This document shows, piece after piece, positions 19,601-27,516 of a stretch of DNA of 64,000 bases (within the stretch, counting starts at the first letter, position 1; each line of letters opens with the position of its first letter). The position numbers and the translations under genes were made by a program. Location of the stretch: contig JAOSKN010000001.1 of the NCBI GenBank assembly GCA_027493525.1, positions 1,178,001 to 1,242,000 of the forward strand. The letters are read 5' to 3'. A model generated the notes under the pieces. That model worked only from the letters and a program-made list of their open reading frames with translations. It did not search any database and had not been told where the DNA came from. This DNA is from Planctomycetota bacterium. Its GTDB lineage: Bacteria; Planctomycetota; SZUA-567; H5-PLA8.

Positions 19601-19833
19601 TCGTGATCCCCGGCCAGGTCGCGATGGTCTGCACCGGCTCGCTCCTCGACCGCCCGCGCTACGTCCCCATGCCGGGGAACGGAAAGGAACCGAAGCTCGA
19701 ACGCCGCCGCGTCCTGCCGCTCAAACTCGTCTTCGACCATCGCCCCTTCAACGGCTCGCACGGCGCCGGGTTCCTCCGCACGATCAAGCGCAATCTGGAG
19801 ACGATGGATTTGAAGGGGATGATCGGCGGGTAG
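16618..19833 (+). CDS. Single-chain 2-oxoacid dehydrogenase: E1alpha-E1beta-lipoyl-E2 fusion
   Basis: A 1071-residue fusion that would join most of a 2-oxoacid dehydrogenase complex in one chain. Residues 20-350 are E1alpha, with the thiamine-diphosphate motif starting IGDAATREG and ending EDNRYG. Residues 360-690 are the E1beta transketolase-like half (QFVDFMGPGLNQLFNEV, GAWHSQTNEAIYAHMPG, IPSNPGDAAGLL). Residues 736-812 are a lipoyl domain with the modifiable Lys776 in EANKGSFEI. Residues 832-1071 are the E2 acyltransferase core, with His1041 in DHRPFNG, where the usual HxxxDG has Asn1045 for Asp. No peripheral-subunit-binding domain is seen between lipoyl and core, as expected if E1 is covalently attached. 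The substrate is probably a branched-chain 2-oxoacid or pyruvate. No E3 gene lies in the window. The start follows CGGAGCGCATCGG. Confidence 0.88.
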   Translation: MPDSQTSTHAVAAPVLEGAELKRRLLRLMLNTRQSDEAEQVLKRRGQGHFQMSSMGHEGLAGVALAMQEGDWLHPHYRDRAIVIGRGISHEQFFLDYLGKRDSVTGGRQMPVHFNSRRHRIVSLSSPVATNFLQAVGMAMTLKERNIPEVVIATIGDAATREGEVMEAIAQAVADELPVVFVIEDNRYGISTSTEGRTFWTMKRSLVREPDGGVWWLGCPVYEVDGLDPVAVYERSVEALERARSGGGPGILLARVERLSSHSSSDDQRIYRSEEELKSIQARDPVKAFIQRCIKEKVASKAEIEALQAEIQAEIDAALARAKAAPDPDPASVRNSAFAPVPDDLPGQEQGLPAPLAKRSGGLTMAQCIALVFEQEMQRNPRINAYGEDIEDPKGDVFSITRGLSSRFPGRVSNSPLAEATILGTAVGRAILGDVPVPCIQFVDFMGPGLNQLFNEVTTMYWRSMGQWNCPMVIMAPYGAYLPGLGAWHSQTNEAIYAHMPGLHVVIPSNPGDAAGLLRYALRCNRPVLFLYPKALLHGAEDTVQKPGPECVVPFGRARIARPGRDVTVVTWGNGVAICKQAAQRAAREGVEAEILDLRTVVPWDRAAVLESVARTGRLLVVHEDGRTCGLGGDIVSEVVEAAYESLLAPPMRITKTDDHIPYHFALELAILPSVEDVYRGLKSLSAQQLRPSEGVARSSGYVAPARGMAPVPPVTAPQRYTPPAEAPAPAASGRVPIVVPKQSPTDEDATVVRIAVKAGDAVKAGDVLAEMEANKGSFEIESTHDGKVAEVVAREGQRVRVESPLLYLELPEGAVVEASGERPGGPALKEVRLSPAQLQVGALALKSQLEIPTVSVETEVDVTNLAAQRVALKKDVEKKVGLHVTYTHLILWAMVRAMMENAYEGFRGRLEASAETLLVDPHANIAFAAEGRNNDLYNPCIKEADRLTFAELVKRAQELTESVRSGSINTLDLQGATVTLTNIGSFEATGGTPFVIPGQVAMVCTGSLLDRPRYVPMPGNGKEPKLERRRVLPLKLVFDHRPFNGSHGAGFLRTIKRNLETMDLKGMIGG

Positions 19834-19842
19834 GATCCCAAT

Positions 19843-19856
19843 ACGTAAAACGTGAA
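19843..19856 (+). repeat. ACGTRAA heptamer pair
   Basis: Two adjacent heptamers, ACGTAAA and ACGTGAA, just upstream of and overlapping the start of the membrane-protein gene. Related heptamer groups occur at 23390-23410, 30157-30177 and 30223-30236. Confidence 0.6.
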
Positions 19857-19857
19857 A

Positions 19858-20463
19858 ATGGCCAAGACGACTATGGCCAGAAAGCCGAAACAAAACTGGA
19901 TTCGCCTCTTCATCTTGCATTTGGGTGTGGGGTTTGTGGTTTTCGTACTCTATATGCTAAGCGTAGGAATCTGGGCTACGACTCCTGCTTCTCGTTTGGA
20001 AGCTTGGCTCGAAGGTCTTGCCACAGGACCCGTGTTTTGGATTCCCGAAATAGCGCTCTTGTCCTTCGTCTGGCGCGTGTATCGCAACTGGACCAGCGGC
20101 GAGCGCTTTCAGCTCCACCTGTCCACATGTATGGCCTTGGTCCTCACCGCGGCGCTTTTGCTGGGAGCGAACCTCAGCACTACGCAAGTAATCCTGGGCC
20201 ATCAAGATTTCGAGTTTCAGGGCTTTCCGCTCCAACACGCGCAGCCTTTGCGGCATTTCAACGAGCCTCTGGATATATTCGAACTTCGCTGGCACCTGAA
20301 GTCTCTCCGTATCACAGGCATCATCGCCAACGCATCGATCTGCATCGGCTTCCTCTTCCTCGAAGCCCTCGCCCTCGAAGCCTGGATCCGCAAACGACGG
20401 CAGGAAAGGCTCGCCGCAAGTTGCACAAGTGAACCGATCCAATCCTCCACACCGCCGGGGTAA
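19858..20463 (+). CDS. Polytopic membrane protein of unknown function
   Basis: A 201-residue protein, starting at ATG 19858 (an in-frame GTG lies at 19852). Four hydrophobic stretches are visible: about residues 14-41 (LFILHLGVGFVVFVLYMLSVG), 57-70, 90-108 (LSTCMALVLTAALLLGAN) and 152-172 (IIANASICIGFLFLEALALEA). The tail is basic (WIRKRRQER). Base composition is lower in G+C than the flanking genes. No family was recognised. It stands between the dehydrogenase and kinase genes on the same strand. Confidence 0.6.
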   Translation: MAKTTMARKPKQNWIRLFILHLGVGFVVFVLYMLSVGIWATTPASRLEAWLEGLATGPVFWIPEIALLSFVWRVYRNWTSGERFQLHLSTCMALVLTAALLLGANLSTTQVILGHQDFEFQGFPLQHAQPLRHFNEPLDIFELRWHLKSLRITGIIANASICIGFLFLEALALEAWIRKRRQERLAASCTSEPIQSSTPPG

Positions 20464-20628
20464 TGAGATATAGGAAGAGTGCACCGAGTGGCCTTCGGCG
20501 CAGGACTTGGACGCTTCGGAACAACCTCACCCTTTGCCCGGCATGACGATGCGACTGGCCGAATCGGTGTTAAACACTTGGGCGTAAGCCGGTTATCATA
20601 GGATCGAGGAAACCGAATCCAACCGGAC

Positions 20629-23328
20629 ATGAGTACCTCCAACCCCAACCGCCGCTCCAGCGGAGCCGTTCAGCTCAACCAGCGGCTCGACGATTACGAA
20701 CTCCTGCGCGAGATCGGCAAGGGCGGCATGGGCTCGGTCTGGCTGGCCAACCAAGTCTCGCTGCAGCGGCAGGTGGCGGTGAAGATCCTCCCGCGCGACC
20801 TGGCCCAGAACGGCGACTTCGTGGAGCGCTTCTTCCGCGAGGCCCGCGCCGTCGCGCAGCTCAACCATCCCAACCTGATCCAGGGCATCTCCGTCGGCGA
20901 GAGCGGCGGGCGCTACTACTTCGCGATGGAGTACGTGGACGGCCCCTCGGCGCTCCGGCGGATCAAGCAGTGCGGCGGCAAGATCGAGGAGGACGAGGCG
21001 CTCGACTTGATCCTCCAGACCGCGCGCGCGCTGGACCACGCGTGGAAGCACAAGATGGTTCATCGCGACATCAAGCCCGATAACATCCTCATCGGCAGCG
21101 ACGGGACGGCGAAGCTCTGCGACCTGGGCTTGGCCAAGCTCCAGCACGGCAGCGAGGACGCGGGGCTGACCCAGGCGGGGCAGGCGGTGGGCACCCCGAA
21201 CTACATCTCGCCCGAGCAGGCGCGCGGCGAGGAAGGCGTGGACATCCGCAGCGATCTCTACAGCCTCGGCGCGACCTTTTTTCACCTGGTGGTGGGCCGC
21301 CCTCCGTACGCCGGACCGACCGGCGCGGTGATCATGACGCAGCACGTCGCCGAGCCCGTCCCCGTGCCGCACGAACTCGAGCCCGACCTGTCCGCCGAAG
21401 TCTCCGGCGTGATCCAGCGGCTGATGCAAAAAGCCCCCGAGGATCGCTATCAGGATCCCCAGGAACTGATCTCCGACCTTGAGGCGCTCCAGCGCGGCGA
21501 AGCCCCCGCGCGCGCGATCCTCTCCAAGGGCAAGCCAGGCGGGCGAAAGCGCTCCGGCGAGAAGCCCGTGCCAAGGCGCGGGCTGGCCGGCGAGCGGCTG
21601 GCCTCGGGCGGGCACGCGCGGCCGGGCGGGACCACCGGCGCGAAGCTCAACGAAGACCGCCCCACCACCGGAAAGCAGCCGATCCGCGACCCCGGCGGCG
21701 GGACGAGCCACGAGGCCCGCGCGGTCCGCACGCGCCTCGCGACGACGCAGGCCGTGGGACGCGGCGGGCGCTCGACGGCCCTCGCGCTGGCCGCGGCCCT
21801 CGTCGTCGGCGTCGGAGCCTTCGCGGCCTATACGCTCCAGTCGGGCGACCCTTCGGGCGCCGTCACTCCGCAGAAAGGCGCTGGCGACGGGAAGAACGGC
21901 AAGGAGGGCGACGTGACTTCGTCCATTGCCGTCCCCGCCCGCGGCCCCATCGACCAAGGCACCACCTTTCGCGACGCCTCGAACAAGGACGAACTCGGCT
22001 ACGCGCTCTGCCGCGCCCCGGCCAAGGCCGCCACCGGCGCGGCGGTGGCCGACCTGGACCGCGACGGGCTGCCCGACCTGATCCTCTCCGGCGATCCGGT
22101 GCGCGTCTTCTTCAACTCGCCCCGCGGCTTCGAGGACGTCACGCGCCCGCGAGGGCTCGAGGCCTTCGCGGGCCTCACCGCGCAGGTCTGCGAGATCAAC
22201 GGCGACGGCGAGCCGGACCTGACGTTCCTCAGCGCCGAGGGGCTGCGCACGTATCTGGGACTCCCAGGCCAGAAAGGCCGCTTCGTCGAGGTCGCGCCGC
22301 GCGGGCGCCCGGCCTACCGCAAGCCGCTGAGCGGCGCGTGGCTCGACTTCAACGCCGATGGCCGCCCCGACTACCTGATGGCCAGCGACGAGGGCCTGTT
22401 CCTGCTGCGCAACGACCCCCGCCGCCCGCAGGATGTCTCGGACGCCGCGGGACTCGGAAGCCGCGGGCCGGGGCGCGGCGCCGGCGGCGACTTCCTGCTC
22501 ACGCTGGACCTCGACAACGATACGTTCACCGACTTCATCTACCATTACCGCAGCGGGCTGGTCATGCGTAACGAAGGCGGCAAACGCTTCGTCGTCTTCG
22601 ATGCGAAAATCCGCTTCAACGCGCAGGACGGACTCGCCCACGGGCTGGCCGCCGGCGACCTCGACAACGACGGCTGGGTGGACCTCTTCGTGCCGCAGAA
22701 AGGCCGCCCACTGCTTTTCCTCAACGACGGGAAAGGCCAGTTCAAGGAGGCGCTGAAGGACGCCGGCGACCTGGCCAAACTCAACGGGCCGATCATGGCC
22801 GCCGCGATTGCCGACGTGGACCTCGACGGCGACAACGACTTGCTCGTCGCGCTGACCGGCGACGTGCGGCTGTACCTCAACGAGGGCGGCGCGCGCTTCA
22901 AGGACGCCTCCGGCACGAACCTGCTCGACGCGCGCAAGACGCCGAACGTCTCCTACATGGCCGTCTTCGACGCCGACGGGGACCGCATGCCGGACCTGTT
23001 CCTCTACGCCGAAAAGACCGCCTCGCGCCTGCTCCTGAATGCGCGCAAGCCCCAGCCGAAGGCCGCGCCGCTGGCGCTCCGCTTCGCGCCCGGCCACCCC
23101 ACGCCCCTCGGCGCGCGCATCGAGGTCACCGATGCGTGGAAGCGCACCCAGACCCAATGGGTCAGCGGCGCCGACGGGCGCGGCGGGCAGCAGCCCAGCG
23201 ACGCGCTCTTCGGCGTCGTCGCCGGCCCCGCGCAGGTGAAGATCGTCTACCCCGGCGGCAAGACGCTGATGCTGCCCGTGGACGTCTCGCCCACGGAAGG
23301 CGGTTCATTGGAAGTGGGAGGAAAGTAG
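20629..23328 (+). CDS. Membrane Ser/Thr protein kinase with FG-GAP ectodomain
   Basis: An 899-residue protein. Residues 22-285 are a PknB-type kinase: the Gly loop GKGGMGSVW, Lys in VAVKIL, the catalytic HRDIKPDN with Asp147, DLGLAK in place of DFG, and the APE-like SPEQARG. A basic, Gly/Pro/Arg-rich linker runs to about 380. Residues 382-404 are one transmembrane helix (LALAAALVVGVGAFAAYTL). Residues 440-860 contain FG-GAP repeats (DLDRDGLPDL, EINGDGEPDL, DFNADGRPDY, DLDNDTFTDF, DLDNDGWVDLF, DVDLDGDNDLL), a predicted beta-propeller outside the membrane. The kinase therefore probably senses an external ligand through the propeller. Partners are unknown. No clear ribosome site precedes the ATG. 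Confidence 0.88.
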   Translation: MSTSNPNRRSSGAVQLNQRLDDYELLREIGKGGMGSVWLANQVSLQRQVAVKILPRDLAQNGDFVERFFREARAVAQLNHPNLIQGISVGESGGRYYFAMEYVDGPSALRRIKQCGGKIEEDEALDLILQTARALDHAWKHKMVHRDIKPDNILIGSDGTAKLCDLGLAKLQHGSEDAGLTQAGQAVGTPNYISPEQARGEEGVDIRSDLYSLGATFFHLVVGRPPYAGPTGAVIMTQHVAEPVPVPHELEPDLSAEVSGVIQRLMQKAPEDRYQDPQELISDLEALQRGEAPARAILSKGKPGGRKRSGEKPVPRRGLAGERLASGGHARPGGTTGAKLNEDRPTTGKQPIRDPGGGTSHEARAVRTRLATTQAVGRGGRSTALALAAALVVGVGAFAAYTLQSGDPSGAVTPQKGAGDGKNGKEGDVTSSIAVPARGPIDQGTTFRDASNKDELGYALCRAPAKAATGAAVADLDRDGLPDLILSGDPVRVFFNSPRGFEDVTRPRGLEAFAGLTAQVCEINGDGEPDLTFLSAEGLRTYLGLPGQKGRFVEVAPRGRPAYRKPLSGAWLDFNADGRPDYLMASDEGLFLLRNDPRRPQDVSDAAGLGSRGPGRGAGGDFLLTLDLDNDTFTDFIYHYRSGLVMRNEGGKRFVVFDAKIRFNAQDGLAHGLAAGDLDNDGWVDLFVPQKGRPLLFLNDGKGQFKEALKDAGDLAKLNGPIMAAAIADVDLDGDNDLLVALTGDVRLYLNEGGARFKDASGTNLLDARKTPNVSYMAVFDADGDRMPDLFLYAEKTASRLLLNARKPQPKAAPLALRFAPGHPTPLGARIEVTDAWKRTQTQWVSGADGRGGQQPSDALFGVVAGPAQVKIVYPGGKTLMLPVDVSPTEGGSLEVGGK

Positions 23329-23389
23329 GCGCAAAGCCCGCAAGGCTGGACGCCAGCAATGCACGCGGCATGCAAGCCTGAAGTCGTTG

Positions 23390-23410
23390 TTCACGTATTA
23401 CGCTTTACGT
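23390..23410 (-). repeat. ACGTRAA-type heptamer triplet
   Basis: On the minus strand this reads ACGTAAA, GCGTAAT, ACGTGAA in tandem. It lies in the gap between the convergent kinase and AraC genes, overlapping the AraC stop region, and belongs to the same family as the pairs at 19843, 30157 and 30223. Confidence 0.6.
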
Positions 23411-24183
23411 CTTATGGTTTTGAGTTCCCGCTCCCTCCACGCGCCCGGCGGCTTGCCAAACCGGCGCTTGAAGAGCCGCACGAAATAGTTCACGTCCTCG
23501 AACCCGAGCTGCGCGGCCAGTTCCTTGATCGAGAGGTAGGGATCGGCAAGCAGCGCGCGGGCGCGTTCGAGGCGCAGCCGGATCTGAAACGCTCGCGGCG
23601 CGCAGCCGAACCGCTTCCGGAAGAGCCGGCATAGATGTCCGTGGCTCGCGTGCGCGGCGGAAGCCAGTTCCTGCGCGGGCACGTACTCGGCAAGGCGGGC
23701 TTCCACGTGCCGGACGGCGCGCTCCAGGACGGGATGCAGGCCTGCCTCGGCGTGCCGCCGCTCCTCCAGCGCGCGAATCCGGTTCAGGACGGCGAAGAGC
23801 AGTCCCGCGGCGACGGGGGCGACGGGGCCGCGCGCGGACCGGTTCAGTTCAAAGAGGTCCTGGAACCAGCGTCCCAGGGTCGCATCGGCGCGAACGTCGA
23901 AGGTGCGCGGCGCTTCGTCGAGGATCGGCTCGGGCTGGAGGAAGACGAGGTAGCTGGTCTCGCGCCAACCCGGCGCGCGGACGGCGTGGGGGATGTGCGG
24001 GGGGAGGACGAAGAGCGTGCCGCGGCGGCCGGGGAGAATCTGCCCGCCGATCTCGATGGCGTAAGGACCTTCGCGAACCAGGACGATCTCGGGCGCGCCG
24101 TGCGCGTGCCAGGGCCCGTCGCCGCGCTGGCGGCTGCGGCCGGCGGCGAGCAGTTCAGGCAAGAAGGCGGCTGGTTTGGGCAT
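23398..24183 (-). CDS. AraC-family transcriptional regulator with cupin sensor domain
   Basis: A 261-residue regulator. Residues 20-95 are an AraC-type cupin (HAHGAPEIVLVREGPYAIEIGGQ, LPPHIPHAV), which should bind a small sugar-like ligand. Residues 160-255 hold two helix-turn-helix motifs, ending in the family signature LSIKELAAQLGFEDVNYFVRLFKRRFGKPPG. It is divergent from the phytanoyl-CoA dioxygenase gene at 24353 with a 169-base gap, so it probably controls that gene and itself. This pairing is common in Planctomycetes-like genomes. Confidence 0.88.
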   Translation of the reverse strand: MPKPAAFLPELLAAGRSRQRGDGPWHAHGAPEIVLVREGPYAIEIGGQILPGRRGTLFVLPPHIPHAVRAPGWRETSYLVFLQPEPILDEAPRTFDVRADATLGRWFQDLFELNRSARGPVAPVAAGLLFAVLNRIRALEERRHAEAGLHPVLERAVRHVEARLAEYVPAQELASAAHASHGHLCRLFRKRFGCAPRAFQIRLRLERARALLADPYLSIKELAAQLGFEDVNYFVRLFKRRFGKPPGAWRERELKTIRRKA

Positions 24184-24352
24184 GGGCGGCCTCCGCCGAA
24201 TGTCAGATTTATCCTATTCATTGTCAATGCCCTCCAATGCGCCGCAAGCGCCGAACGGGTAGGCTCCGGTGATGGCATTGAGGGCATTTCGAAGGCGCCG
24301 AGCGCCCATTGCCCCGCCCCCACAGGGGATGCGGGAACCAGGAGTCAATTTC

Positions 24353-25213
24353 ATGCTAACCGATGGCGAAGTCGCCCAATACCGCGAAGACGGATTCCTG
24401 CACTGCCGCGGCGTGCTGGACGGGGAGGATGTCGAGGCGCTGCGCGCGGCCTGCGACGACGCCGGCATCCGCGCCGGCCTGAACGCGCGCGGCTACGAGG
24501 AGAAGATCGTCCACCTGCATCCGCTGACCACGATGCACGCGGCCTTCAAGGCGCTGGCGGCCGACGCGCGGATCCTCGAGCGCGTCGCGCGGCTGATCGG
24601 CCCCGACCTCCAGCTCCAGCAGTCGAAGCTCGCCACGAAGCCGCCCAGGGCCGGCAAGGGCCAGTTCCAATGGCATCAGGATTTCGCGTTCTTCCCGCAC
24701 ACCAACACCGACCTGCTGGCCGTCTTCGTGATGCTCGACGACTGCACGCTGGAGAACGGGTGCCTGCATGTCGTCCGCGGGAGCCACGGGCTGGGATTGC
24801 TGGATCATGCGCAGGACGGCCGCTTCAGCGGAGCCTGCCAGGAGGCGCGGCACTTCTCCGATCCGTCGCGGGTCGTGGCGCTGGAAGGCCGCGCGGGAGA
24901 CCTGACGCTCCACCACGCGCTCACGCTCCACGCCAGCTTCAATAACCTCAGCGGGCGCCCGCGGCGCGGCGCGATCTACCAGTACCGCGCGGCCGACGCC
25001 TACCAGCTCCAGGGACGCGTCTTCGACGACACGGGTTGGCAGGTGCGAGGCGCGGACCGCGGCCGGATTCGCTGCGACGCCGGGGCGCTGGCGATATCGA
25101 AGCGCGCCTACGGCGGCTCCTTGGGGCACGCCGAGCACCAGGAAGGCCCGGCCGCGCGCGAGTGGAACGCTCCTGCCGCCGAGCCCCAGCCTGCCGGCGC
25201 GGCGATGGGGTGA
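24353..25213 (+). CDS. Phytanoyl-CoA dioxygenase family protein
   Basis: A 286-residue Fe(II)/2-oxoglutarate-dependent oxygenase. The ATG at 24353 follows AGGAGTCAATTTC and starts the typical MLTDGEVAQYREDGFL helix; the longer open frame is rejected. Iron ligands are visible: His108 and Asp110 in WHQDFAFF and a distal His193 in LHASFNN, followed by the 2-oxoglutarate-binding Arg in RPRRG. The QSKLATKPPRAGKGQF and ENGCLHVVRGSH segments match the family. These enzymes hydroxylate varied small molecules; the substrate is unknown. It is divergent from an AraC regulator that probably controls it. Confidence 0.88.
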   Translation: MLTDGEVAQYREDGFLHCRGVLDGEDVEALRAACDDAGIRAGLNARGYEEKIVHLHPLTTMHAAFKALAADARILERVARLIGPDLQLQQSKLATKPPRAGKGQFQWHQDFAFFPHTNTDLLAVFVMLDDCTLENGCLHVVRGSHGLGLLDHAQDGRFSGACQEARHFSDPSRVVALEGRAGDLTLHHALTLHASFNNLSGRPRRGAIYQYRAADAYQLQGRVFDDTGWQVRGADRGRIRCDAGALAISKRAYGGSLGHAEHQEGPAAREWNAPAAEPQPAGAAMG

Positions 25214-25265
25214 GCGCGCATACTTTCGAGTTGCCGCGTCAACCGGATAGTAGATGTATATCAAC

Positions 25266-25275
25266 CGCTTAAGCG
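25266..25275. repeat. 10-bp palindrome CGCTTAAGCG
   Basis: Perfect palindrome in the gap downstream of the dioxygenase gene. It may be an operator or chance; no direct link to a gene can be made. Confidence 0.3.
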
Positions 25276-25282
25276 AGTTAAT

Positions 25283-25305
25283 TCATCCATCAAGTGGATG
25301 ATTTT
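25283..25305 (+). terminator. Candidate terminator of the dioxygenase gene
   Basis: Stem TCATCCA / TGGATGA (7 bp, perfect) with a 5-base loop, followed by TTTT, about 70 bases after the stop at 25213. The stem is AT-rich and fairly weak. Confidence 0.4.
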
Positions 25306-25347
25306 CATCCATCTATGAGCGCGGGTTTCCCCGCGTCGCGCCGCCCC

Positions 25348-25376
25348 AAAAAATGAGGGCGCCCGAAGGCGCCCTC
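25348..25376 (-). terminator. Rho-independent terminator of nagB
   Basis: On the minus strand, GAGGGCGCC and GGCGCCCTC form a perfect 9-bp stem with a TTCG loop, followed by ATTTTTT. It ends the ROK-nagB unit 26 bases after the nagB stop. Confidence 0.85.
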
Positions 25377-25402
25377 TTTCACGGCGGAAACGCAGCGGAC
25401 GG

Positions 25403-26152
25403 CTACTTCTTCAGCTTGCTCGCCGCGTCGGCGTCCAGGATGAACGTGCAGTCCGGATGGTCCTGGAGCAGGCTGGCGGGAACGTCGGGGGTGAAGGCGC
25501 CGTCGACGGCCTTGGCGATGGCGTCGGCCTTCTTGGCGCCGGTGGCCAGAAGCACGAGCCGGCGGGCGTCGCGGATGGTGCCGATGCCGGTGCTGAGCGC
25601 GCAGCGCGGAACCTCGGCCGGATCCTTGAAGAAGCGCCCGTCGCTGTTGGCGTCGATGGTGCTCTGGGTCAGGCTGACCAGGCGCGTGCGGCTGTCCACC
25701 GGGCTGCCGGGCTCGTTGAAGGCGATGTGCCCGTTGTTGCCGATGCCTAGGACCCAGAGGTCCACGCCGCCGACGCTGAGGATCTGATCTTCGTAGGCCC
25801 GGCATTCAACCTCGGGGAACTTCGCCTTGCCGTTGAGCACGTGCGCGTTCCACGGCCGGATGTCGATGCTCTTGAAGAGCTTGTCGTTCATGAAGAAGCG
25901 GTAGCTCTGGTCGTGGTCGCCGTCCAGGCCCCAGTATTCGTCGAGATTGAAACTGATCGTCTTGGCGAAGCTGACCTTCTCGGCTTTGGAGAGCTTGGCG
26001 ATCTCGGCGTAGGTCTTCTCGGGCGTGGAGCCGGTGGCGAAGCCAAGGACGCTCGTGGGCTTGTTGCGAACCTGCTCGATGAACATCCCCGCGGCTTTCT
26101 GGGCCACCTCGTCGGACGACTTGCAAACGACCACCTTGATGTTGCCGGCCAT
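25403..26152 (-). CDS. nagB: Glucosamine-6-phosphate deaminase
   Basis: A 249-residue enzyme converting glucosamine-6-phosphate to fructose-6-phosphate and ammonia. The start at ATG 26152 follows AAGGAAGGC; the much longer open frame upstream is a shadow of the ROK gene. Family signatures: VLGFATGSTPEKTYAEI (phosphate loop), FNLDEYWGLDGDHDQSYR (proton-abstracting Asp region), and GVDLWVLGIGNNGHIAFNEPG with the catalytic His. It lies 92 bases downstream of a ROK regulator on the same strand and ends at a strong terminator, giving a two-gene amino-sugar unit. This could serve growth on chitin or other N-acetylglucosamine polymers. Confidence 0.93.
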   Translation of the reverse strand: MAGNIKVVVCKSSDEVAQKAAGMFIEQVRNKPTSVLGFATGSTPEKTYAEIAKLSKAEKVSFAKTISFNLDEYWGLDGDHDQSYRFFMNDKLFKSIDIRPWNAHVLNGKAKFPEVECRAYEDQILSVGGVDLWVLGIGNNGHIAFNEPGSPVDSRTRLVSLTQSTIDANSDGRFFKDPAEVPRCALSTGIGTIRDARRLVLLATGAKKADAIAKAVDGAFTPDVPASLLQDHPDCTFILDADAASKLKK

Positions 26153-26244
26153 GAATGTGCCTTCCTTTCTCGAAGTCCCTGGGGCGTCTTGGTCTGGTTT
26201 TCGGGTCCGGCCGCCGACCCCCGGCGCGGCCGGAAACCCGCGGT

Positions 26245-27516
26245 TCACCGCCTCCGACCGCCGGCCACTTCCTCGCGCCGGGCGGGCGAGCTCTCGACCA
26301 GGGGCGGCTGCCCGTGGGCAAGGGCGAAGAGCGCCTCCGGGCGCTCGAAAAGTTCCTCGAAGACCACCATCGCGCCGCCGAGCGCCGTGGCGTCGCGGCC
26401 GAGGCTGCTCGGCAGCACGGGCGTATGCGCCTGGCGGACCGGAAGCACGCGCTGGCGGAACGTGCGCTCGATGCCTTCGTTCAGCACGCGATGTCCGCGG
26501 ACCAGGATCTCGCCGCCGAAGATCACCCCGTGCGGATTGAAGAAGTTGACCAGGTTGGCGAGGCCCAGCCCGATGTACTCGGCGGCCTTCAGCACGACGT
26601 TCTCCGCGAGCCGGTCGCCGTCGTCGGCGGCGCGAAGCAGCGCGCCGGGCGTGAGCGTCTGCCCCTCGGCCAGCCGCAGGCCCGCGCTGGAAAGGACGCC
26701 CTTGCGCAGCGCCTGCCCGGCCTGCTCGACCATCGCCGCCGGCGCGGCGAGGCTCTCGAGGCAGCCGTAGTTGCCGCAGTAGCAGATTGGGCCGCTGGGC
26801 TCGAGGATCGTGTGCCCGAATTCGCCCGCGTTCCGCGTCGCGCCCGTGTAGAGCTTGCCATCGACGACGATCCCGCAGGCGATCCCGTGCCCGATGTGGA
26901 GATACAGGACGTCGCGCAGCCCGCGCGCCTGCCCGTAGCGCAGCTCGGCCAGCGTCGCGGCCTGGACGTCGTTCTCCAGCCGCGCGGGTATGCCCAGCCG
27001 CTGTTCGAGCCGCTCGGCGAGCGCGACGTCGCGCCAGGTCTTGCGGTGCGGAAAGTAGCGCCACACCCGACCCGTCTCGTCGCTCAGCCCTGCCAGCCCC
27101 AAACCCACACCCACCGGCCGGCGTTCGCCCGACCGCGCGAGCAGGCTCTCGGCGACCGCGAGGACCGCGTCGATCATCTCCTCGGGTTCGGCAGGCGCCT
27201 TCTTGGGGCCTTCCTCGCGGTCGAGCACCTTGCCGGAGAGGTCCGTGAGCACGCCACGGATCCCGCTAAGGCTCAATTCCAGCCCCATCGCCGTCGAAAA
27301 GCCGGGATTGAGCGCGAGGAGCTCCGGGCGCCGGCCACCATCGGACTTGTCGAAGCCCTCGGCGTGGATGAGGCGCTCGTCGAGAAGTTCCTTGGTCAGG
27401 CTGCTGATGGTCGGAAGGTTGATGGCCAGAACTTCCGAGAGCACGGGGCGCGAGACCTGACCGCGGGCGCGGATCAAGTCGAGGACACGAACCTTGTTTT
27501 CAAAGCGGTTGGCCAT
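26245..27516 (-). CDS. ROK-family transcriptional regulator (NagC/XylR type)
   Basis: A 423-residue repressor-type ROK protein. The ATG at 27516 begins MANRFENKVRVLDLIRARG, a normal winged-helix start; upstream extension is rejected although no ribosome site is clear. Residues 5-75 hold the DNA-binding domain (VSRPVLSEVLAINLPTISSL). Residues 90-400 are the ROK sugar-kinase fold with the zinc motif CYCGNYGCLE and the EFGHTI segment ahead of it. The neighbouring nagB suggests it senses an amino sugar such as N-acetylglucosamine-6-phosphate and controls its own unit. It is divergent from the DUF4954 gene, with a 239-base gap. Confidence 0.88.
   Translation of the reverse strand: MANRFENKVRVLDLIRARGQVSRPVLSEVLAINLPTISSLTKELLDERLIHAEGFDKSDGGRRPELLALNPGFSTAMGLELSLSGIRGVLTDLSGKVLDREEGPKKAPAEPEEMIDAVLAVAESLLARSGERRPVGVGLGLAGLSDETGRVWRYFPHRKTWRDVALAERLEQRLGIPARLENDVQAATLAELRYGQARGLRDVLYLHIGHGIACGIVVDGKLYTGATRNAGEFGHTILEPSGPICYCGNYGCLESLAAPAAMVEQAGQALRKGVLSSAGLRLAEGQTLTPGALLRAADDGDRLAENVVLKAAEYIGLGLANLVNFFNPHGVIFGGEILVRGHRVLNEGIERTFRQRVLPVRQAHTPVLPSSLGRDATALGGAMVVFEELFERPEALFALAHGQPPLVESSPARREEVAGGRRR

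Noticed and set aside
16534..19920. Long minus-strand open frame of 1128 codons
   Set aside because: It lies antisense to the fully supported E1-E2 gene and has random-like composition; GC-rich genomes often keep such frames open.
26153..27064. N-terminal extension of nagB
   Set aside because: It overlaps the ROK gene in another frame and nagB has a clear ATG and ribosome site at 26152.
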